A stretch of DNA of 64,000 nucleotides from Saccharopolyspora galaxeae. Its GTDB lineage: Bacteria > Actinomycetota > Actinomycetes > Mycobacteriales > Pseudonocardiaceae. Within the stretch, counting starts at the first letter, position 1, and every line of letters begins with the position of its first letter. Of this stretch, positions 29,162 to 38,874 are shown one piece after another. Below the pieces are notes generated by a model. The model did no database searches. It had not been told where the DNA came from and was given only the letters and a program-made list of their open reading frames with translations. Location of the stretch: positions 390,808 to 454,807 of the forward strand of contig NZ_JADDUE010000005.1 of assembly GCF_016526145.1 (NCBI RefSeq), given 5' to 3'. The translations under genes were made by a program, and so were the position numbers.

Positions 29162-30605
29162 GCAGGGCCTTCTTCATGATCTTGCCCATCTCGTTGCGTG
29201 GCAACGAGTCCACGAACCGCACCTCGCGGGGCCGCTTGTGCGGGGTGAGCAGTCGGGCGACGTGTTCGGTGAGCTCGGCGGCCGTGCCGTCGCGGTCGGT
29301 CAACTCGCCTGCGGGCACGACCCAGGCGACGATGCGCTCGCCCAGGTCCGGATCCGGTGCGGCGGCGACCGCGACCTCGGCGACCAGCGAGTGCTCCAGC
29401 AGCGCGTTCTCGATCTCGCCGGCGCCGATCTTGTAACCGCCGCTTTTGATGATGTCGGTGGCCTTGCGCCCGACAATGCGCAGGTAGCCGTCGGCCGCCC
29501 GGGTTGCGACGTCACCGGTGCGGAACCAGCCGTCCGCGAACGCCTCCGCGGTGGCGTCCGGCCGGTTGAGGTAGCCGGTGAACAGGTTGCTCCCGCGAAC
29601 CAGGATCTCCCCTACCGTCTCGTCGTCGCTGACTTCGATGTCCCGGCCCGCGTCGTCGACGAGTTTGATCTCCACCCCGTCGAAGGGCAGCCCGACGTAA
29701 CCGGGTCTGCGGTCACCGGATGCCCGGACCCCGGAATTCATGATCGTTTCGCTCATGCCGTAGCGCTCCACCACGCGCTGCCCGGTCGATCGCGAGATCC
29801 GCTCGTGCTCCACGGCGGGCAGCGCGGCCGATCCGGACACCAGCAGTCGCGCCCGGCCGACCGCCTTCGCCAGGTCCGGATCGCGCTCGGCGTCGTCGGC
29901 GAGCCGGTGGTACATGGTCGGCACCCCGAACAACATGGTCGCCGACCCGGCCAGTTCATCGGCCGCCGCCTGCGGGGAGAACTTGCCGAGGTGGTGCACG
30001 GTGCCGCCGAGCCGCAGCGGTCCCAGCGTGCCGAGGATCAAGCCGTGCACGTGGAACAGCGGCAGCGCGTGCACCAGCACGTCTTCGGCGGTCCACTCCC
30101 ACGCGTCGGCCAGCGCGTCCAGGTTCGCCCGGATGGCGCGGCGCGGAAGCACCACGCCCTTCGGCGGTCCGGTGGTGCCGGACGTGTAGACGACGAGCGC
30201 GGGCGATTCCTCGTCCGGTTTGGGCGGGAGCGCTCCGCTGCCCGGTGCCAGGTCGACCTCGTGCACCGGGATCTGCCGCAGCACCTCGGGCGGTTGGAAC
30301 CCGGGCGCCGCCAGCAGCAATCCCGGCTCGCTGTCGCCGACGATGTGCTCGAGTTCCCGCTCGCCCACCTTCGGGTTGATCGGCACCACCGCTGCCCCGG
30401 CGGCCAGCGCGCCTGCCACGGCCACGCAGGTCTCCAGTTCGGCGGTCGCCCACACCGCGACCCGTTCGGCGCGCCCCACCCGCTCGGCGATGCCGCTCGC
30501 GGCCGCGGCCAGCTCCCGGTAGGTCAGCGCGCGGTCACCGAACCGCAACGCCTCCTCGTCGTCCGGGCGCCGCAGCTTCGGGAACAACTCCGTTGCGCGA
30601 TCCAT
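29154..30605 (-). CDS. matB: Malonyl-CoA synthetase
   Basis: 483 aa, MatB length. Motifs: YTSGTTGPPKGVVLPRRAI at ~140-160, PLFHVHGLILGTLGPL, GVPTMYHRLADD, ERYGMSETIMNSG, FRTGDVATRAADGYLRIVGRKATDIIKSGGYKIG, and the C-terminal Lys475 in NEMGKIMKKAL. It makes malonyl-CoA (and often methylmalonyl-CoA) from the free acid, CoA and ATP. Context with a MatC-type carrier upstream and a GntR regulator supports malonate as substrate. Confidence 0.92.
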   Translation of the reverse strand: MDRATELFPKLRRPDDEEALRFGDRALTYRELAAAASGIAERVGRAERVAVWATAELETCVAVAGALAAGAAVVPINPKVGERELEHIVGDSEPGLLLAAPGFQPPEVLRQIPVHEVDLAPGSGALPPKPDEESPALVVYTSGTTGPPKGVVLPRRAIRANLDALADAWEWTAEDVLVHALPLFHVHGLILGTLGPLRLGGTVHHLGKFSPQAAADELAGSATMLFGVPTMYHRLADDAERDPDLAKAVGRARLLVSGSAALPAVEHERISRSTGQRVVERYGMSETIMNSGVRASGDRRPGYVGLPFDGVEIKLVDDAGRDIEVSDDETVGEILVRGSNLFTGYLNRPDATAEAFADGWFRTGDVATRAADGYLRIVGRKATDIIKSGGYKIGAGEIENALLEHSLVAEVAVAAAPDPDLGERIVAWVVPAGELTDRDGTAAELTEHVARLLTPHKRPREVRFVDSLPRNEMGKIMKKALHG

Positions 30606-30632
30606 GGCGTACCTCCGAGCTCCGTTGCAATT

Positions 30633-31883
30633 TCACCCCAGACCGGGGACGACGAAAATGAGCCAGGCCACTGCCGGGCCCGCGGCGGCGACCGCTGCGC
30701 CGTAAACCAGCAGGCGCCGGAAGAACACTTCCCGATCGACGCCCTTCGCGTTGGCCAGCACGATCGCCCCGTTCGTGGAGAAGGGGCTGACGTCGACGAG
30801 CGTGGCGCTGACGGCCAGCGCGGTGACCATGCCGACCGCTCCGATCGCCCCGGTCTCCAGGAACGGCACGGCCAGCGGGATCAAGGCACCCATCAGTCCG
30901 ACCGAACTGGCGAACGCCGAGACGATGCCGCCGATGTAGCACAGCAGCACCGCGGCCAGCAGCGGCAATCCGACCCCGGCCACGGCGTGGCCCACGTAGT
31001 CGATCGTGCCCATTTCCTTGAGCACGCCGACGTAGGTCAGCACACCGCAGATCAGCAGCACCGTGGGCCAGGTGACCTCCGCGGGAGCGTTCGCGGCCGC
31101 CTTCGGCGACATCACGGTCAGCACCACGGCCACGGTCATCGCCACCAGGCCGGCGTCCAGCTCGAACACCAACGTGCACACCACGAGCGAGACCAGCCCG
31201 AGCAACGTCAGCACCCGGTCTCTGGTGAGCCGCATGAACTCGGCCGATTCCTCTTGATCGGGTGCGACCGGCTGGCTGCGCGCCAGCCGCATGCCGCCGA
31301 GCACCACGAAGACCACGGCCGCGATCAGCAGGTTCGCCGCGAAGCTGCCGAGGAACAGCACCAGCGGACTGCCGGGCAGCTTGTTGTCGGCGACCACGCC
31401 GTTGACGATCACGCCGTACACGCTGATCGGCGAGAACCCGCCTGCCTGCGCTCCGTGCACGACCATCGCGCCCATCAGCAGCGGGTTGATGCCGTGCCGG
31501 GCCGCGAGGTTCAGCGCGATGGGCGCGACGATGGCGCACGCGGCCGGGCTGACCGCGCCGATCGCGGTGAGCACCGCACCGACACCGAACATCACCCAGG
31601 GAATGACCGCGAGCCGTCCGCCGACCAGCCGCACCGCCCAGTGCACCAGCCAGTCCGTGGTGCCGTTGGCCCGGGCGATCGCGAACAGGTAGGTCACGCC
31701 GACCAGCACCACGAAGATGTCGCCGGGGAAGCCGGCGAAGATGTCGTCGTCGGAGAGCCCGCCGGCGAGCTTGCCGACGGCGAACGCGGCGGCGAACGCC
31801 AGCACCCCCATGTTCACCGACATCGTCGTGGCCAACGCGAAGCAGGCCACCAGCGCGAAGATCGAGATCAACTCGGGCGACAC
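30633..31883 (-). CDS. matC: MatC-type dicarboxylate (malonate) carrier
   Basis: 416 aa, about 11-12 hydrophobic segments. The N-terminal block SVNMGVLAFAAAFAVGKLAGGLSDDDIFAGFPGDIFVVLVGVTYLFAIARANGT matches the MatC N-terminal domain, and the C-terminal half has VTALAVSATLVDVSPFSTNGAIVLANA, typical of the ion-transporter (IT) superfamily. Predicted proton- or sodium-coupled malonate import across the cell membrane. First gene of the matC-matB-carboxyltransferase operon, divergent from the GntR regulator. Confidence 0.9.
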   Translation of the reverse strand: MSPELISIFALVACFALATTMSVNMGVLAFAAAFAVGKLAGGLSDDDIFAGFPGDIFVVLVGVTYLFAIARANGTTDWLVHWAVRLVGGRLAVIPWVMFGVGAVLTAIGAVSPAACAIVAPIALNLAARHGINPLLMGAMVVHGAQAGGFSPISVYGVIVNGVVADNKLPGSPLVLFLGSFAANLLIAAVVFVVLGGMRLARSQPVAPDQEESAEFMRLTRDRVLTLLGLVSLVVCTLVFELDAGLVAMTVAVVLTVMSPKAAANAPAEVTWPTVLLICGVLTYVGVLKEMGTIDYVGHAVAGVGLPLLAAVLLCYIGGIVSAFASSVGLMGALIPLAVPFLETGAIGAVGMVTALAVSATLVDVSPFSTNGAIVLANAKGVDREVFFRRLLVYGAAVAAAGPAVAWLIFVVPGLG

Positions 31884-31931
31884 CGTTGTCTCCCCTCGTC
31901 ATCCCCGCGACCGCGAGGCCGCGGGGACATT

Positions 31932-32003
31932 GGTTCACTGGATGGACCACTTTGCGCCTCGGCCCGAACACCGTCAAGGCTGAATTGGTCGACTGGACGA
32001 ACC
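31932..32003. promoter_or_regulatory. Two candidate MatR operators in the matC/matR divergent region
   Basis: GGTTCACTGGATGGACC (31932-31948) and GGTCGACTGGACGAACC (31987-32003) are 17-bp imperfect palindromes sharing the pattern GGT-N3-ACTGGA-N2-GRACC-like core, with centres 55 bp apart (about five helical turns). Both lie between the divergent starts at 31883 and 32064. GntR/FadR-type dimers bind such GGT...ACC sites, so autoregulation plus matC control by the adjacent GntR protein is a good inference. Confidence 0.65.
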
Positions 32004-32063
32004 TCTGACCGAGATCTCCGGTGCTAATCTGGGCGCTGTCGATCCGTCCGCTGGAGGCCGAAG

Positions 32064-32768
32064 GTGTCCGACGCGCTGCGCCCGCTGACCCGGCCGAAGC
32101 TCTACGAGCAGGTCGTGGTGCGGTTGCGCGAGCACGTCGCCGCTTCCGGGCTGGACGTCGGCGACCGCCTACCGCCGGAACGGGAGCTGGCCGACCGGCT
32201 AGGGGTGAGCCGCGCCTCGGTGCGCCAGGCGATCGTCGTCCTGGAAGTCCAGGGCCTCGTCGAGGTGCGCCACGGCGGCGGCACCTACCTGCGCGAGCGC
32301 GTGCTGGACAGCGAGCCGGTGGAAGAGCTGGTGGCGCGGCGCCGCAGGTTGCCGGACGTGCTCGACGCCCGGGAGGCGCTGGAGACGAAGCTTGCCGAAC
32401 TCGCCGCCGAACGCCGCACCGAGCAGGACCTGACCGAGATCGACGCGGCGCTGGCCGACATGCGCGGCCAGGTGGAAGCCGGCGACCTCGGCGGCGACGG
32501 GGACCGCCGGTTCCACGCCGCGATCACCGCGGCCGCGCACAGCACGATGCTCGCGGACTTCATGCGCACGATCGCCGACGAGATCGCCGAGAGCCGCCAG
32601 GAGTCGCTGCGCCAGCCCAACCGCCCGCCGCAGTCGCTGCGCCAGCACGAGCGCATCGCCGAAGCGATCCGCGCGGGCAACGCCCGCACCGCGGTCACCG
32701 CGATGCGCCGCCACCTGCGCACCGTCAGCCGCGTCCGGTTGCTCAGCTGGGATCCGGACGCGGACTGA
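32064..32768 (+). CDS. matR: GntR-family (FadR/FCD subfamily) regulator, MatR-like
   Basis: 234 aa. N-terminal winged helix LYEQVVVRLREHVAASGLDVGDRLPPERELADRLGVSRASVRQAIVVLEVQGLVEVRHGGGTYLR, then an all-helical FCD effector domain from ~residue 95 (LPDVLDAREALETKLAELAA ... FHAAITAAAHSTML ... QHERIAEAIRAGN) with the Asp/His residues of the metal-bound ligand site. GTG start with GGAGG 6 nt upstream. Divergent from matC, so it likely represses the malonate operon until malonate or malonyl-CoA is present. Confidence 0.88.
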   Translation: MSDALRPLTRPKLYEQVVVRLREHVAASGLDVGDRLPPERELADRLGVSRASVRQAIVVLEVQGLVEVRHGGGTYLRERVLDSEPVEELVARRRRLPDVLDAREALETKLAELAAERRTEQDLTEIDAALADMRGQVEAGDLGGDGDRRFHAAITAAAHSTMLADFMRTIADEIAESRQESLRQPNRPPQSLRQHERIAEAIRAGNARTAVTAMRRHLRTVSRVRLLSWDPDAD

Positions 32769-32919
32769 AACCGCGGCGAATCCCCCATCGCGGACACCCT
32801 CCGCCGAGCCTGGCCTGCCGCGATGGCACCGGGAACGGTGCGGTTAGGCTTCGTCTCGCCGTCCCGACCGCAGTGGAGCAATCCTTGATCCCCGCCCGCC
32901 CCCGGCCCGCAGGCCCCCA

Positions 32920-33408
32920 ATGATCGGCTGGCTGCTGGCCACGGCGGGCACCGCCCTGCTGGGCAGCGTTTTCCCGCTGGCCAACATCGAGCTCTACCTG
33001 GTCGGTGTGCTCAGCACCGTCGAAGGCTTGAACTGGTGGGCGCTGGGCCTGGCCGCGGCGGTCGGGCAGATGCTGGGCAAGACGCTGTTCTTCTTGGCCG
33101 GTCGCGGCGGTTTCTCGCTCGGCAGGCGCCTCGGCAGGATGACCGAGGCCCGCGAGGGCGGCCGCTGGGCCGCTCTGCTGGAGAAGTTCCACTCCCGCAC
33201 CGAGCAACACCCGTGGTGGGGGCTGGGCGTCCTGTTCGTCAGCGCGGTGCTGAGCTTTCCGCCGTTCACCGTGCTGTGCTTCCTGTCCGGCGCCGCCGGC
33301 CTGCCCCTGCTCGGTTTCCTCGCGGTGAGCCTCACCGGCCGCGCGATCCACTTCCTGATCGTCGCAGGCGCCCCCGAAGTGGTGCACCAGCTGCCGTTCT
33401 TCGGCTGA
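32920..33408 (+). CDS. Small polytopic membrane protein (DedA/VTT-like)
   Basis: 162 aa with 4-5 hydrophobic segments: an N-terminal pair (~3-25, 40-60), a polar cytoplasmic loop GRRLGRMTEAREGGRWAALLEKFHSRTEQHPWW, then two more (~100-120, 125-150). The arrangement with a central Gly/Pro-rich hairpin (FPPFTVLCFLSGAAGLPLL) resembles the VTT/DedA (YqaA-like) family of lipid-handling membrane proteins, though the full DedA signature is not clear. No strong ribosome site. Confidence 0.7.
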   Translation: MIGWLLATAGTALLGSVFPLANIELYLVGVLSTVEGLNWWALGLAAAVGQMLGKTLFFLAGRGGFSLGRRLGRMTEAREGGRWAALLEKFHSRTEQHPWWGLGVLFVSAVLSFPPFTVLCFLSGAAGLPLLGFLAVSLTGRAIHFLIVAGAPEVVHQLPFFG

Positions 33409-33473
33409 GCGCATAACGACCTCCGGGCGAGGGCACCCGCTGAGGGCAGGTTCCGGCCACCCGGAGGTAGGTA

Positions 33474-35594
33474 ATGGCTTCCCACCACGGCGACAAGCAG
33501 GAGCAGCTCGACGGCGTCCGCAAGGACGTCGAAGACACCTACTTGACCACCCAGCAAGGCGTGCGAGTCGACCACACCGACGACTCGCTGACCGTCGGCG
33601 AGCGCGGTCCGACGTTGCTGGAGGACTTCCACGCGCGCGAGAAGATCACCCACTTCGACCACGAACGCATCCCGGAGCGGGTGGTGCACGCGCGCGGCGC
33701 GGGCGCCTACGGCTACTTCCAGCCCTACGACGGCTGGCTGGCGGACTACACGGTGGCGAAGTTCTTGACCGACCCGCAGGAGCAGACGCCGGTGTTCATC
33801 CGGTTCTCCACCGTCGCGGGTTCGCGGGGTTCCGCGGACACCGTCCGGGACGTGCGCGGTTTCGCGACCAAGTTCTACACCAGCCAGGGCAACTACGACC
33901 TGGTCGGCAACAACATGCCGGTGTTCTTCATCCACGACGGGATCAAGTTCCCCGACTTCGTGCACGCGGTGAAACCGGAGCCGGACAACGAGATCCCGCA
34001 GGCGCAGTCCGCGCACGACACGCTGTGGGACTTCGTTTCGCTGCAACCGGAAACGCTGCACATGATGATGTGGCTGATGTCGGATCGGGCGATCCCGCGC
34101 AGCTACCGGATGATGCAGGGCTTCGGCGTGCACACGTTCCGCCTGGTCGATGCGCAGGGCAGGGGCACCTTCGTGAAGTTCCACTGGAAGCCGATGCTCG
34201 GCACGCACTCGCTGGTCTGGGACGAGTGCCAGAAGGCGGGCGGCAAGGACCCGGATTTCAACCGCCGGGACCTGTGGGAGGCCATCGAGACCGGCCAATA
34301 CCCGGAGTGGGAACTGGGCGTGCAGCTGGTCGACGAATCCTCCGAACACGACTTCGACTTCGACCTGCTGGACGCCACCAAGATCATCCCCGAGGAGGAG
34401 GTCCCGGTGCGTCCGGTGGGCAAGCTGGTGCTCAACCGCAACCCGGACAACTTCTTCGCCGAAACCGAGCAGGTCGCGTTCCACACCGCCAACGTGGTCC
34501 CGGGCATCGACTTCACCAACGACCCGCTGCTGCAGGCCCGCAACTTCTCCTACCTGGACACCCAGCTGATCCGGCTGGGCGGGCCGAACTTCGCGCACAT
34601 CCCGGTGAACCGGCCGGTCGCCGAGGTCAGCAACAACCAGCGCGACGGCTTCCAGCAGCAGCGGATCCACCGGGGCCGCACCAGCTACACCAAGAACAGC
34701 CTCAGCGGCGGCTGCCCGGTGATCGCCGGGACCGACGAGGGAGCGTTCCACCACTACCAGGAGAAGGTGGAAGGCCAGAAGATCCGCAAGCGCAGCGAGA
34801 GCTTCAAGGACTACTACAGCCAGGCCACCCTGTTCTGGAACAGCATGGCGTCCTGGGAGAAGGCGCACATCATCGCCGCGTTCCGGTTCGAGCTGGGCAA
34901 GGTCGACCACCACCACGTGCGGGAGGCCGCGGTCGAGCAGCTCAACCACGTCGACCACGAGCTTGCCGTGCAGGTCGCCGAGGGCATCGGCGTCACGCCG
35001 CCGGAGTCCGCGGTCACCACCAACCACGGCCGCAGCTCCCCGGCGCTGAGCCAGTCGAACTCGGTGACCGGCACGATCGCCACCCGCAAGGTGGCCGTGC
35101 TCGTCGGCGACGGGGTCGACCCGACCGAGGTCGACCAGATCCGCCGCGGGTTGTCCGAACGCGGCGCGGTCGCCGAGGTGCTCGGGTTGCGGGACGGCAC
35201 GGCGCGCGGCTCGGACGGCGACGATGTCCGCGTGGACCGCGCGATCAGCACGATGGCCTCGGTGGTCTACGACGCGGTGATCGTGCCGGGCGGTTCGGAA
35301 AGCGCGCGGGCGCTGTCGGCGGACGGCTACGCGGTGCACTTCGTCGCCGAGGCGTACAAGCACGCCAAACCGGTCGCGGCCAGCGATGAGGGGCTGGCCG
35401 TGCTGCAGCGTGCGGGCATCAACGACGTCCGGCAGGCCGGTGCGAGCGGCGGCGACGGCGTGGTCGCCGACCGGGGCGTCGTCACCGCCGCCGCGACCGG
35501 TGGCGCGCTGCCGGAGGGGTTCCTGGCGGAGTTCGCCAACGCGCTCGCCGGTCACCGGGTGTGGGATCGGGACACCGATTCCGTCGCGGCGTGA
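33474..35594 (+). CDS. katE: Large-subunit monofunctional catalase (HPII type)
   Basis: 706 aa. Distal-pocket His72 in [14 protein letters not shown], Asn in [18 protein letters not shown], and the proximal heme-binding Tyr in [14 protein letters not shown]. The C-terminal ~150 residues ([24 protein letters not shown] ... [13 protein letters not shown]) form the flavodoxin/DJ-1-like domain found only in large clade-2 catalases. It dismutates hydrogen peroxide in the cytoplasm. ATG preceded by GGAGG, and followed by a strong terminator, so it is monocistronic. Confidence 0.96.
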   Translation: MASHHGDKQEQLDGVRKDVEDTYLTTQQGVRVDHTDDSLTVGERGPTLLEDFHAREKITHFDHERIPERVVHARGAGAYGYFQPYDGWLADYTVAKFLTDPQEQTPVFIRFSTVAGSRGSADTVRDVRGFATKFYTSQGNYDLVGNNMPVFFIHDGIKFPDFVHAVKPEPDNEIPQAQSAHDTLWDFVSLQPETLHMMMWLMSDRAIPRSYRMMQGFGVHTFRLVDAQGRGTFVKFHWKPMLGTHSLVWDECQKAGGKDPDFNRRDLWEAIETGQYPEWELGVQLVDESSEHDFDFDLLDATKIIPEEEVPVRPVGKLVLNRNPDNFFAETEQVAFHTANVVPGIDFTNDPLLQARNFSYLDTQLIRLGGPNFAHIPVNRPVAEVSNNQRDGFQQQRIHRGRTSYTKNSLSGGCPVIAGTDEGAFHHYQEKVEGQKIRKRSESFKDYYSQATLFWNSMASWEKAHIIAAFRFELGKVDHHHVREAAVEQLNHVDHELAVQVAEGIGVTPPESAVTTNHGRSSPALSQSNSVTGTIATRKVAVLVGDGVDPTEVDQIRRGLSERGAVAEVLGLRDGTARGSDGDDVRVDRAISTMASVVYDAVIVPGGSESARALSADGYAVHFVAEAYKHAKPVAASDEGLAVLQRAGINDVRQAGASGGDGVVADRGVVTAAATGGALPEGFLAEFANALAGHRVWDRDTDSVAA

Positions 35595-35598
35595 GACG

Positions 35599-35622
35599 GC
35601 GGGGCCGCTTCGGCGGCCCCGC
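35599..35622 (+). terminator. Terminator of katE
   Basis: Perfect 10-bp stem GCGGGGCCGC / GCGGCCCCGC closed by a stable TTCG tetraloop, 5 nt past the katE stop. Confidence 0.88.
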
Positions 35623-35895
35623 CCCGTCAACCCCTTCCCGAATACTGGGCGCGCAGAATCGCGTGATCGTCGGCGATTCCGTGATTCGGCGCACCGCACC
35701 GCCGTGCCGCACTTTTCCCGCCGCCCCGGCACCGCCACCTGGAGCAAGCCCGTGCGCAGCGACGATGTCCGACCGGAGGATCCGGTGCAATTGGCCGGCG
35801 CGTCGATGTTCCGTTTCTCGCGGTCCGATACCGAAACAGTTACGCCGAGCCTGGAAATTCGCCATCGCGTTGGCGATCTCCTACGGTGCTAGCCC

Positions 35896-37356
35896 GTGAG
35901 TCTTCTCCGAACACTTCCCGTCGACGACGTGCTGACGCGCACCCAGCGCAGCGGCCTCGTGCGACGGCTGACCGGCCGGGACCTGGTCGGTTTCGGCATC
36001 GGCATCATCATCGGCACCGGCGTGTTCACCCTCGCCGGGATCGAGGCGAAGGACCACGCCGGACCGGCCGTGGTGCTGTCCTTCGTGATCGGCGGCGTGG
36101 TCGCCGCGCTGGCGGCGCTCTGTTACGCGGAGCTGGCTTCGGCGGTGCCGACAGCGGGCAGCGCCTACACCTACGCCTACTCCACGCTGGGCGAGATCTT
36201 CGCCTGGATCATCGGCTGGGACCTGCTGCTGGAGTTCGCGCTGGGCTCGGCGGTGGTATCGCGGAGCTGGTCGGGCTACATCGCCAGCCTGCTCGGGCTG
36301 CCGCAGGAATGGTTCGGCGAGGACGCCACCGTCAACCTCGGCGCCATCCTGATCATCGCGGTGCTCACCGTGGTGGCGGTTTCCGGCATCCGGGAGTCCT
36401 CCTGGGTGACCAACGCACTGGTCGTGATCAAGGTCGCGGTGTGCGTGCTGGTCATCGTGGCCGGGCTGTTCTTCTTCACCGGCGCCAACCTGACACCGTT
36501 CGTACCGCCCGCGGAGCTGAGCACATCGGGCGGCAGCGTGCTGGAGCAACCGCTGGTGTCCGCGCTGCTGGGCATGGAGCAGTCGAAGTACGGCTTCGGC
36601 GGGGTGCTCACCGCCGCGGCGATCGTGTTCTTCGCCTACACCGGGTTCGAGGCGCTGGCCAACCTCGGCGAGGAGACCAAGCGCCCGCGGCGCGACCTGC
36701 CGACCGGGCTGCTCGGCAGCCTGCTGATCTGCACGGGGCTGTACGTCGCGGTGGCGCTGGTGCTCACCGCGATGGTGCCGTATTCGCAGATCGACGAAGG
36801 CGCGCCGCTGGCCGCCGCGTTCCACCTGGTCGGTTCGCACTGGGTGGCCGCGCTGATCTCGCTCGGCGCCGTGACCGGGCTGACCTCGGTGATGATGGTG
36901 CAGCTGGTGACCATCGGGCGGATCGGCTTCGCGATGAGCCGGGACGGCCTGCTGCCGCCGAAGCTGTCCCAGGTGCACCCGAAGTGGGGCACGCCGCACC
37001 GGATGACCATCGGCGGCGCGATCGTGATCATGCTGCTGGGCGGGTTCGTGCCGATCTCCGAGCTCTCCGACATGGTCAGCATCGGCGCGCTGTCCGGGTT
37101 CATCATCGTCGCGATCGCGGTTCCGGTGCTGCGCTCGCGCAAACCGGACCTGCAGCGCCCGTTCCGCGTTCCGCTCTCCCCGGTGCTGCCGGTGCTGACC
37201 GCCGTCGCCTGCCTGTACCTGATGTCGAACCTGGACGTGCTGACCTGGCTGCGGTTCGCGGCCTGGCTCGCGGTGGGACTGGTGCTGTACCTGCTCTACG
37301 GCTACCGCAAGTCGCGGCTGGGCAAGGGGGAGCCGGTCACCGGCGGCGACGTGTGA
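35896..37356 (+). CDS. APC-family amino-acid permease (cationic amino acid transporter-like)
   Basis: 486 aa, ~12-14 membrane segments. Start region LVRRLTGRDLVGFGIGIIIGTGVFTLAG with the unwound helix motif GxGIGTGxF, then AALCYAELASAVPTAGSAYTYAYSTLGEIFAWIIGWDLLLEF, and FFAYTGFEALANLGEETKRPRRDLPTG, the CAT-like consensus. Predicted uptake or exchange of (cationic) amino acids. GTG start without a Shine-Dalgarno; TACGGT at 35882-35887 could be a -10 for a leaderless mRNA. The stop overlaps the convergent MFS gene by 20 bp. Confidence 0.9.
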   Translation: MSLLRTLPVDDVLTRTQRSGLVRRLTGRDLVGFGIGIIIGTGVFTLAGIEAKDHAGPAVVLSFVIGGVVAALAALCYAELASAVPTAGSAYTYAYSTLGEIFAWIIGWDLLLEFALGSAVVSRSWSGYIASLLGLPQEWFGEDATVNLGAILIIAVLTVVAVSGIRESSWVTNALVVIKVAVCVLVIVAGLFFFTGANLTPFVPPAELSTSGGSVLEQPLVSALLGMEQSKYGFGGVLTAAAIVFFAYTGFEALANLGEETKRPRRDLPTGLLGSLLICTGLYVAVALVLTAMVPYSQIDEGAPLAAAFHLVGSHWVAALISLGAVTGLTSVMMVQLVTIGRIGFAMSRDGLLPPKLSQVHPKWGTPHRMTIGGAIVIMLLGGFVPISELSDMVSIGALSGFIIVAIAVPVLRSRKPDLQRPFRVPLSPVLPVLTAVACLYLMSNLDVLTWLRFAAWLAVGLVLYLLYGYRKSRLGKGEPVTGGDV

Positions 37357-38758
37357 CCACGAGCTGCTCGGCGACCGCGATCAGCAGCGCCAGCGCGACG
37401 AATCCGACCGCCACCAGCAACCCGGTGGAGATCGCGGCGTCCCAACCGCCTTCGGTGACCGAAGAGAAGAACAGCCCGGAGGCGGTTGCGGTGCCGATCG
37501 CGGTGCCCAGCCGCTGTCCGGTCTGCTGCACACCGGCCGCGGTCCCGCCGCTGGCGCTGTCGACCTCGGAGAGCGTGACGGTCTGGTTCGGCGAGATCAC
37601 GGCACCGCTGCCGATCCCGGCCAGCAGCAGGGCGGGCGCGGCCACCGCGCCCGCCATCCGGCCGAATCCGGCGCCGAGCAGCACGTCGGTCAGAACCAGC
37701 CCGGCCAGTGCCGCGACCAGGCCCAGCACGACCAGCGACCGGCCGAAGCGGTGCACGAGGCGGCCGCTGGCCGCCGACGACACGGCCGACCCGATGGCGA
37801 ACGGGGTCATCGACAGCCCCGCCAGCAGCGGCGAGTACCCCAGCCCGTGCTGCAGGTACAGCGCCAGCACGAAGAAGATGCTGGTGAACCCGGCGAAGTA
37901 CACCATCCCGAGGGCGCTGCCGAAGCTGTAGCTGCCGATGCCGAACAGCCGGATGTCGACCAACGGCTGGCGGCCCCGGTCCCGGTAACGACGCTCCCAA
38001 AGCACGAACAGCACCAGCAGCACCGGCGCGGCCAGCATGAACCACCACGGCGTCCCGCTGCTGCTCTCCCGCTCGACCAGCGGCAGCAGCACCGACAGCA
38101 GGGTGGCCGCCAGCAGCAGCACGCCGATCAGGTCGAGGCTTTGCGCCGGTCCGCTCGGCAAGTCCCGCGGCAGGTACTTCCGCGCGAACACCAGCGCCGC
38201 CAGCCCGATCGGCACGTTCACGAAGAACACCCAGCGCCAGCCGTCCTCGGCGCCCGCGACCTCGATGATCAGCCCGCCCAGCAGCGGGCCGATCGCGGTG
38301 GACAGCCCCACCACGGCGCCGAACAACCCGAACGCCTTGCCCCGCTCGGGACCGTGGAACAGCGCCTGGATCAGCCCGAGGATCTGCGGGTTCAGCATCC
38401 CGCCCGCGGCGCCCTGCACCAGCCGCGCGATCACCAGCCACAGCGGCCCTGTGGCGAACCCGGCGATAGCGCTAGCGGCGGTGAACAGCAGCAACGCGAG
38501 CACGAACATGCGGCTGCGGCCGCGGTCGTCGCCGAGCCGCCCGGACGGCACCAGCACCAGCCCGAAGGTCAGCGCGTAACCGGACACCACCCAGGCCAGC
38601 GCGATCGGCGGCGCCTGCAGTCCCTGCTGCATCGACGGCAGCGCGACGTTGACGATGCTGACGTCGAGCAGCGTCATGAATCCGGCCAGCAGGCAGATCA
38701 CCAATGCCGGCCAGCGGTGCGCCGGCTGCTCGGTGCTGATGGTGCTCGTAGTCGTCAC
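37337..38758 (-). CDS. MFS drug-efflux transporter (DHA2/EmrB-QacA type)
   Basis: 473 aa, ~14 membrane segments. Helix 1 LVICLLAGFMTLLDVSIVNVALPSM (motif D1), loop 2-3 motif A GRLGDDRGRSRMF, and motif C-like GAAGGMLNPQILGLIQALF. Proton-coupled export of drugs or metabolites. Start placed at GTG 38758; the frame extends further to 38836 without a ribosome site. A TetR-type regulator is divergently encoded about 115 bp away and is the obvious controller. Confidence 0.9.
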   Translation of the reverse strand: MTTTSTISTEQPAHRWPALVICLLAGFMTLLDVSIVNVALPSMQQGLQAPPIALAWVVSGYALTFGLVLVPSGRLGDDRGRSRMFVLALLLFTAASAIAGFATGPLWLVIARLVQGAAGGMLNPQILGLIQALFHGPERGKAFGLFGAVVGLSTAIGPLLGGLIIEVAGAEDGWRWVFFVNVPIGLAALVFARKYLPRDLPSGPAQSLDLIGVLLLAATLLSVLLPLVERESSSGTPWWFMLAAPVLLVLFVLWERRYRDRGRQPLVDIRLFGIGSYSFGSALGMVYFAGFTSIFFVLALYLQHGLGYSPLLAGLSMTPFAIGSAVSSAASGRLVHRFGRSLVVLGLVAALAGLVLTDVLLGAGFGRMAGAVAAPALLLAGIGSGAVISPNQTVTLSEVDSASGGTAAGVQQTGQRLGTAIGTATASGLFFSSVTEGGWDAAISTGLLVAVGFVALALLIAVAEQLVVTRRRR

Positions 38759-38797
38759 CCCCACATCCTGCCGGTCGTGCTGAAAGATGTTCGCGTT

Positions 38798-38809
38798 CAG
38801 GGCGCCCTG
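38798..38809. promoter_or_regulatory. 12-bp palindrome between MFS and TetR-type genes
   Basis: CAGGGCGCCCTG is a perfect palindrome centred in the 116-bp divergent region. Position and symmetry fit an operator for the XRE-TetR protein that would control both genes; no second copy is seen. Confidence 0.45.
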
Positions 38810-38874
38810 GGTCGACGCGGCCGTGCTCCAGCACACCGGAACCCGCCGCGACGCGCTTGGTAGCGTCCGAGCCC

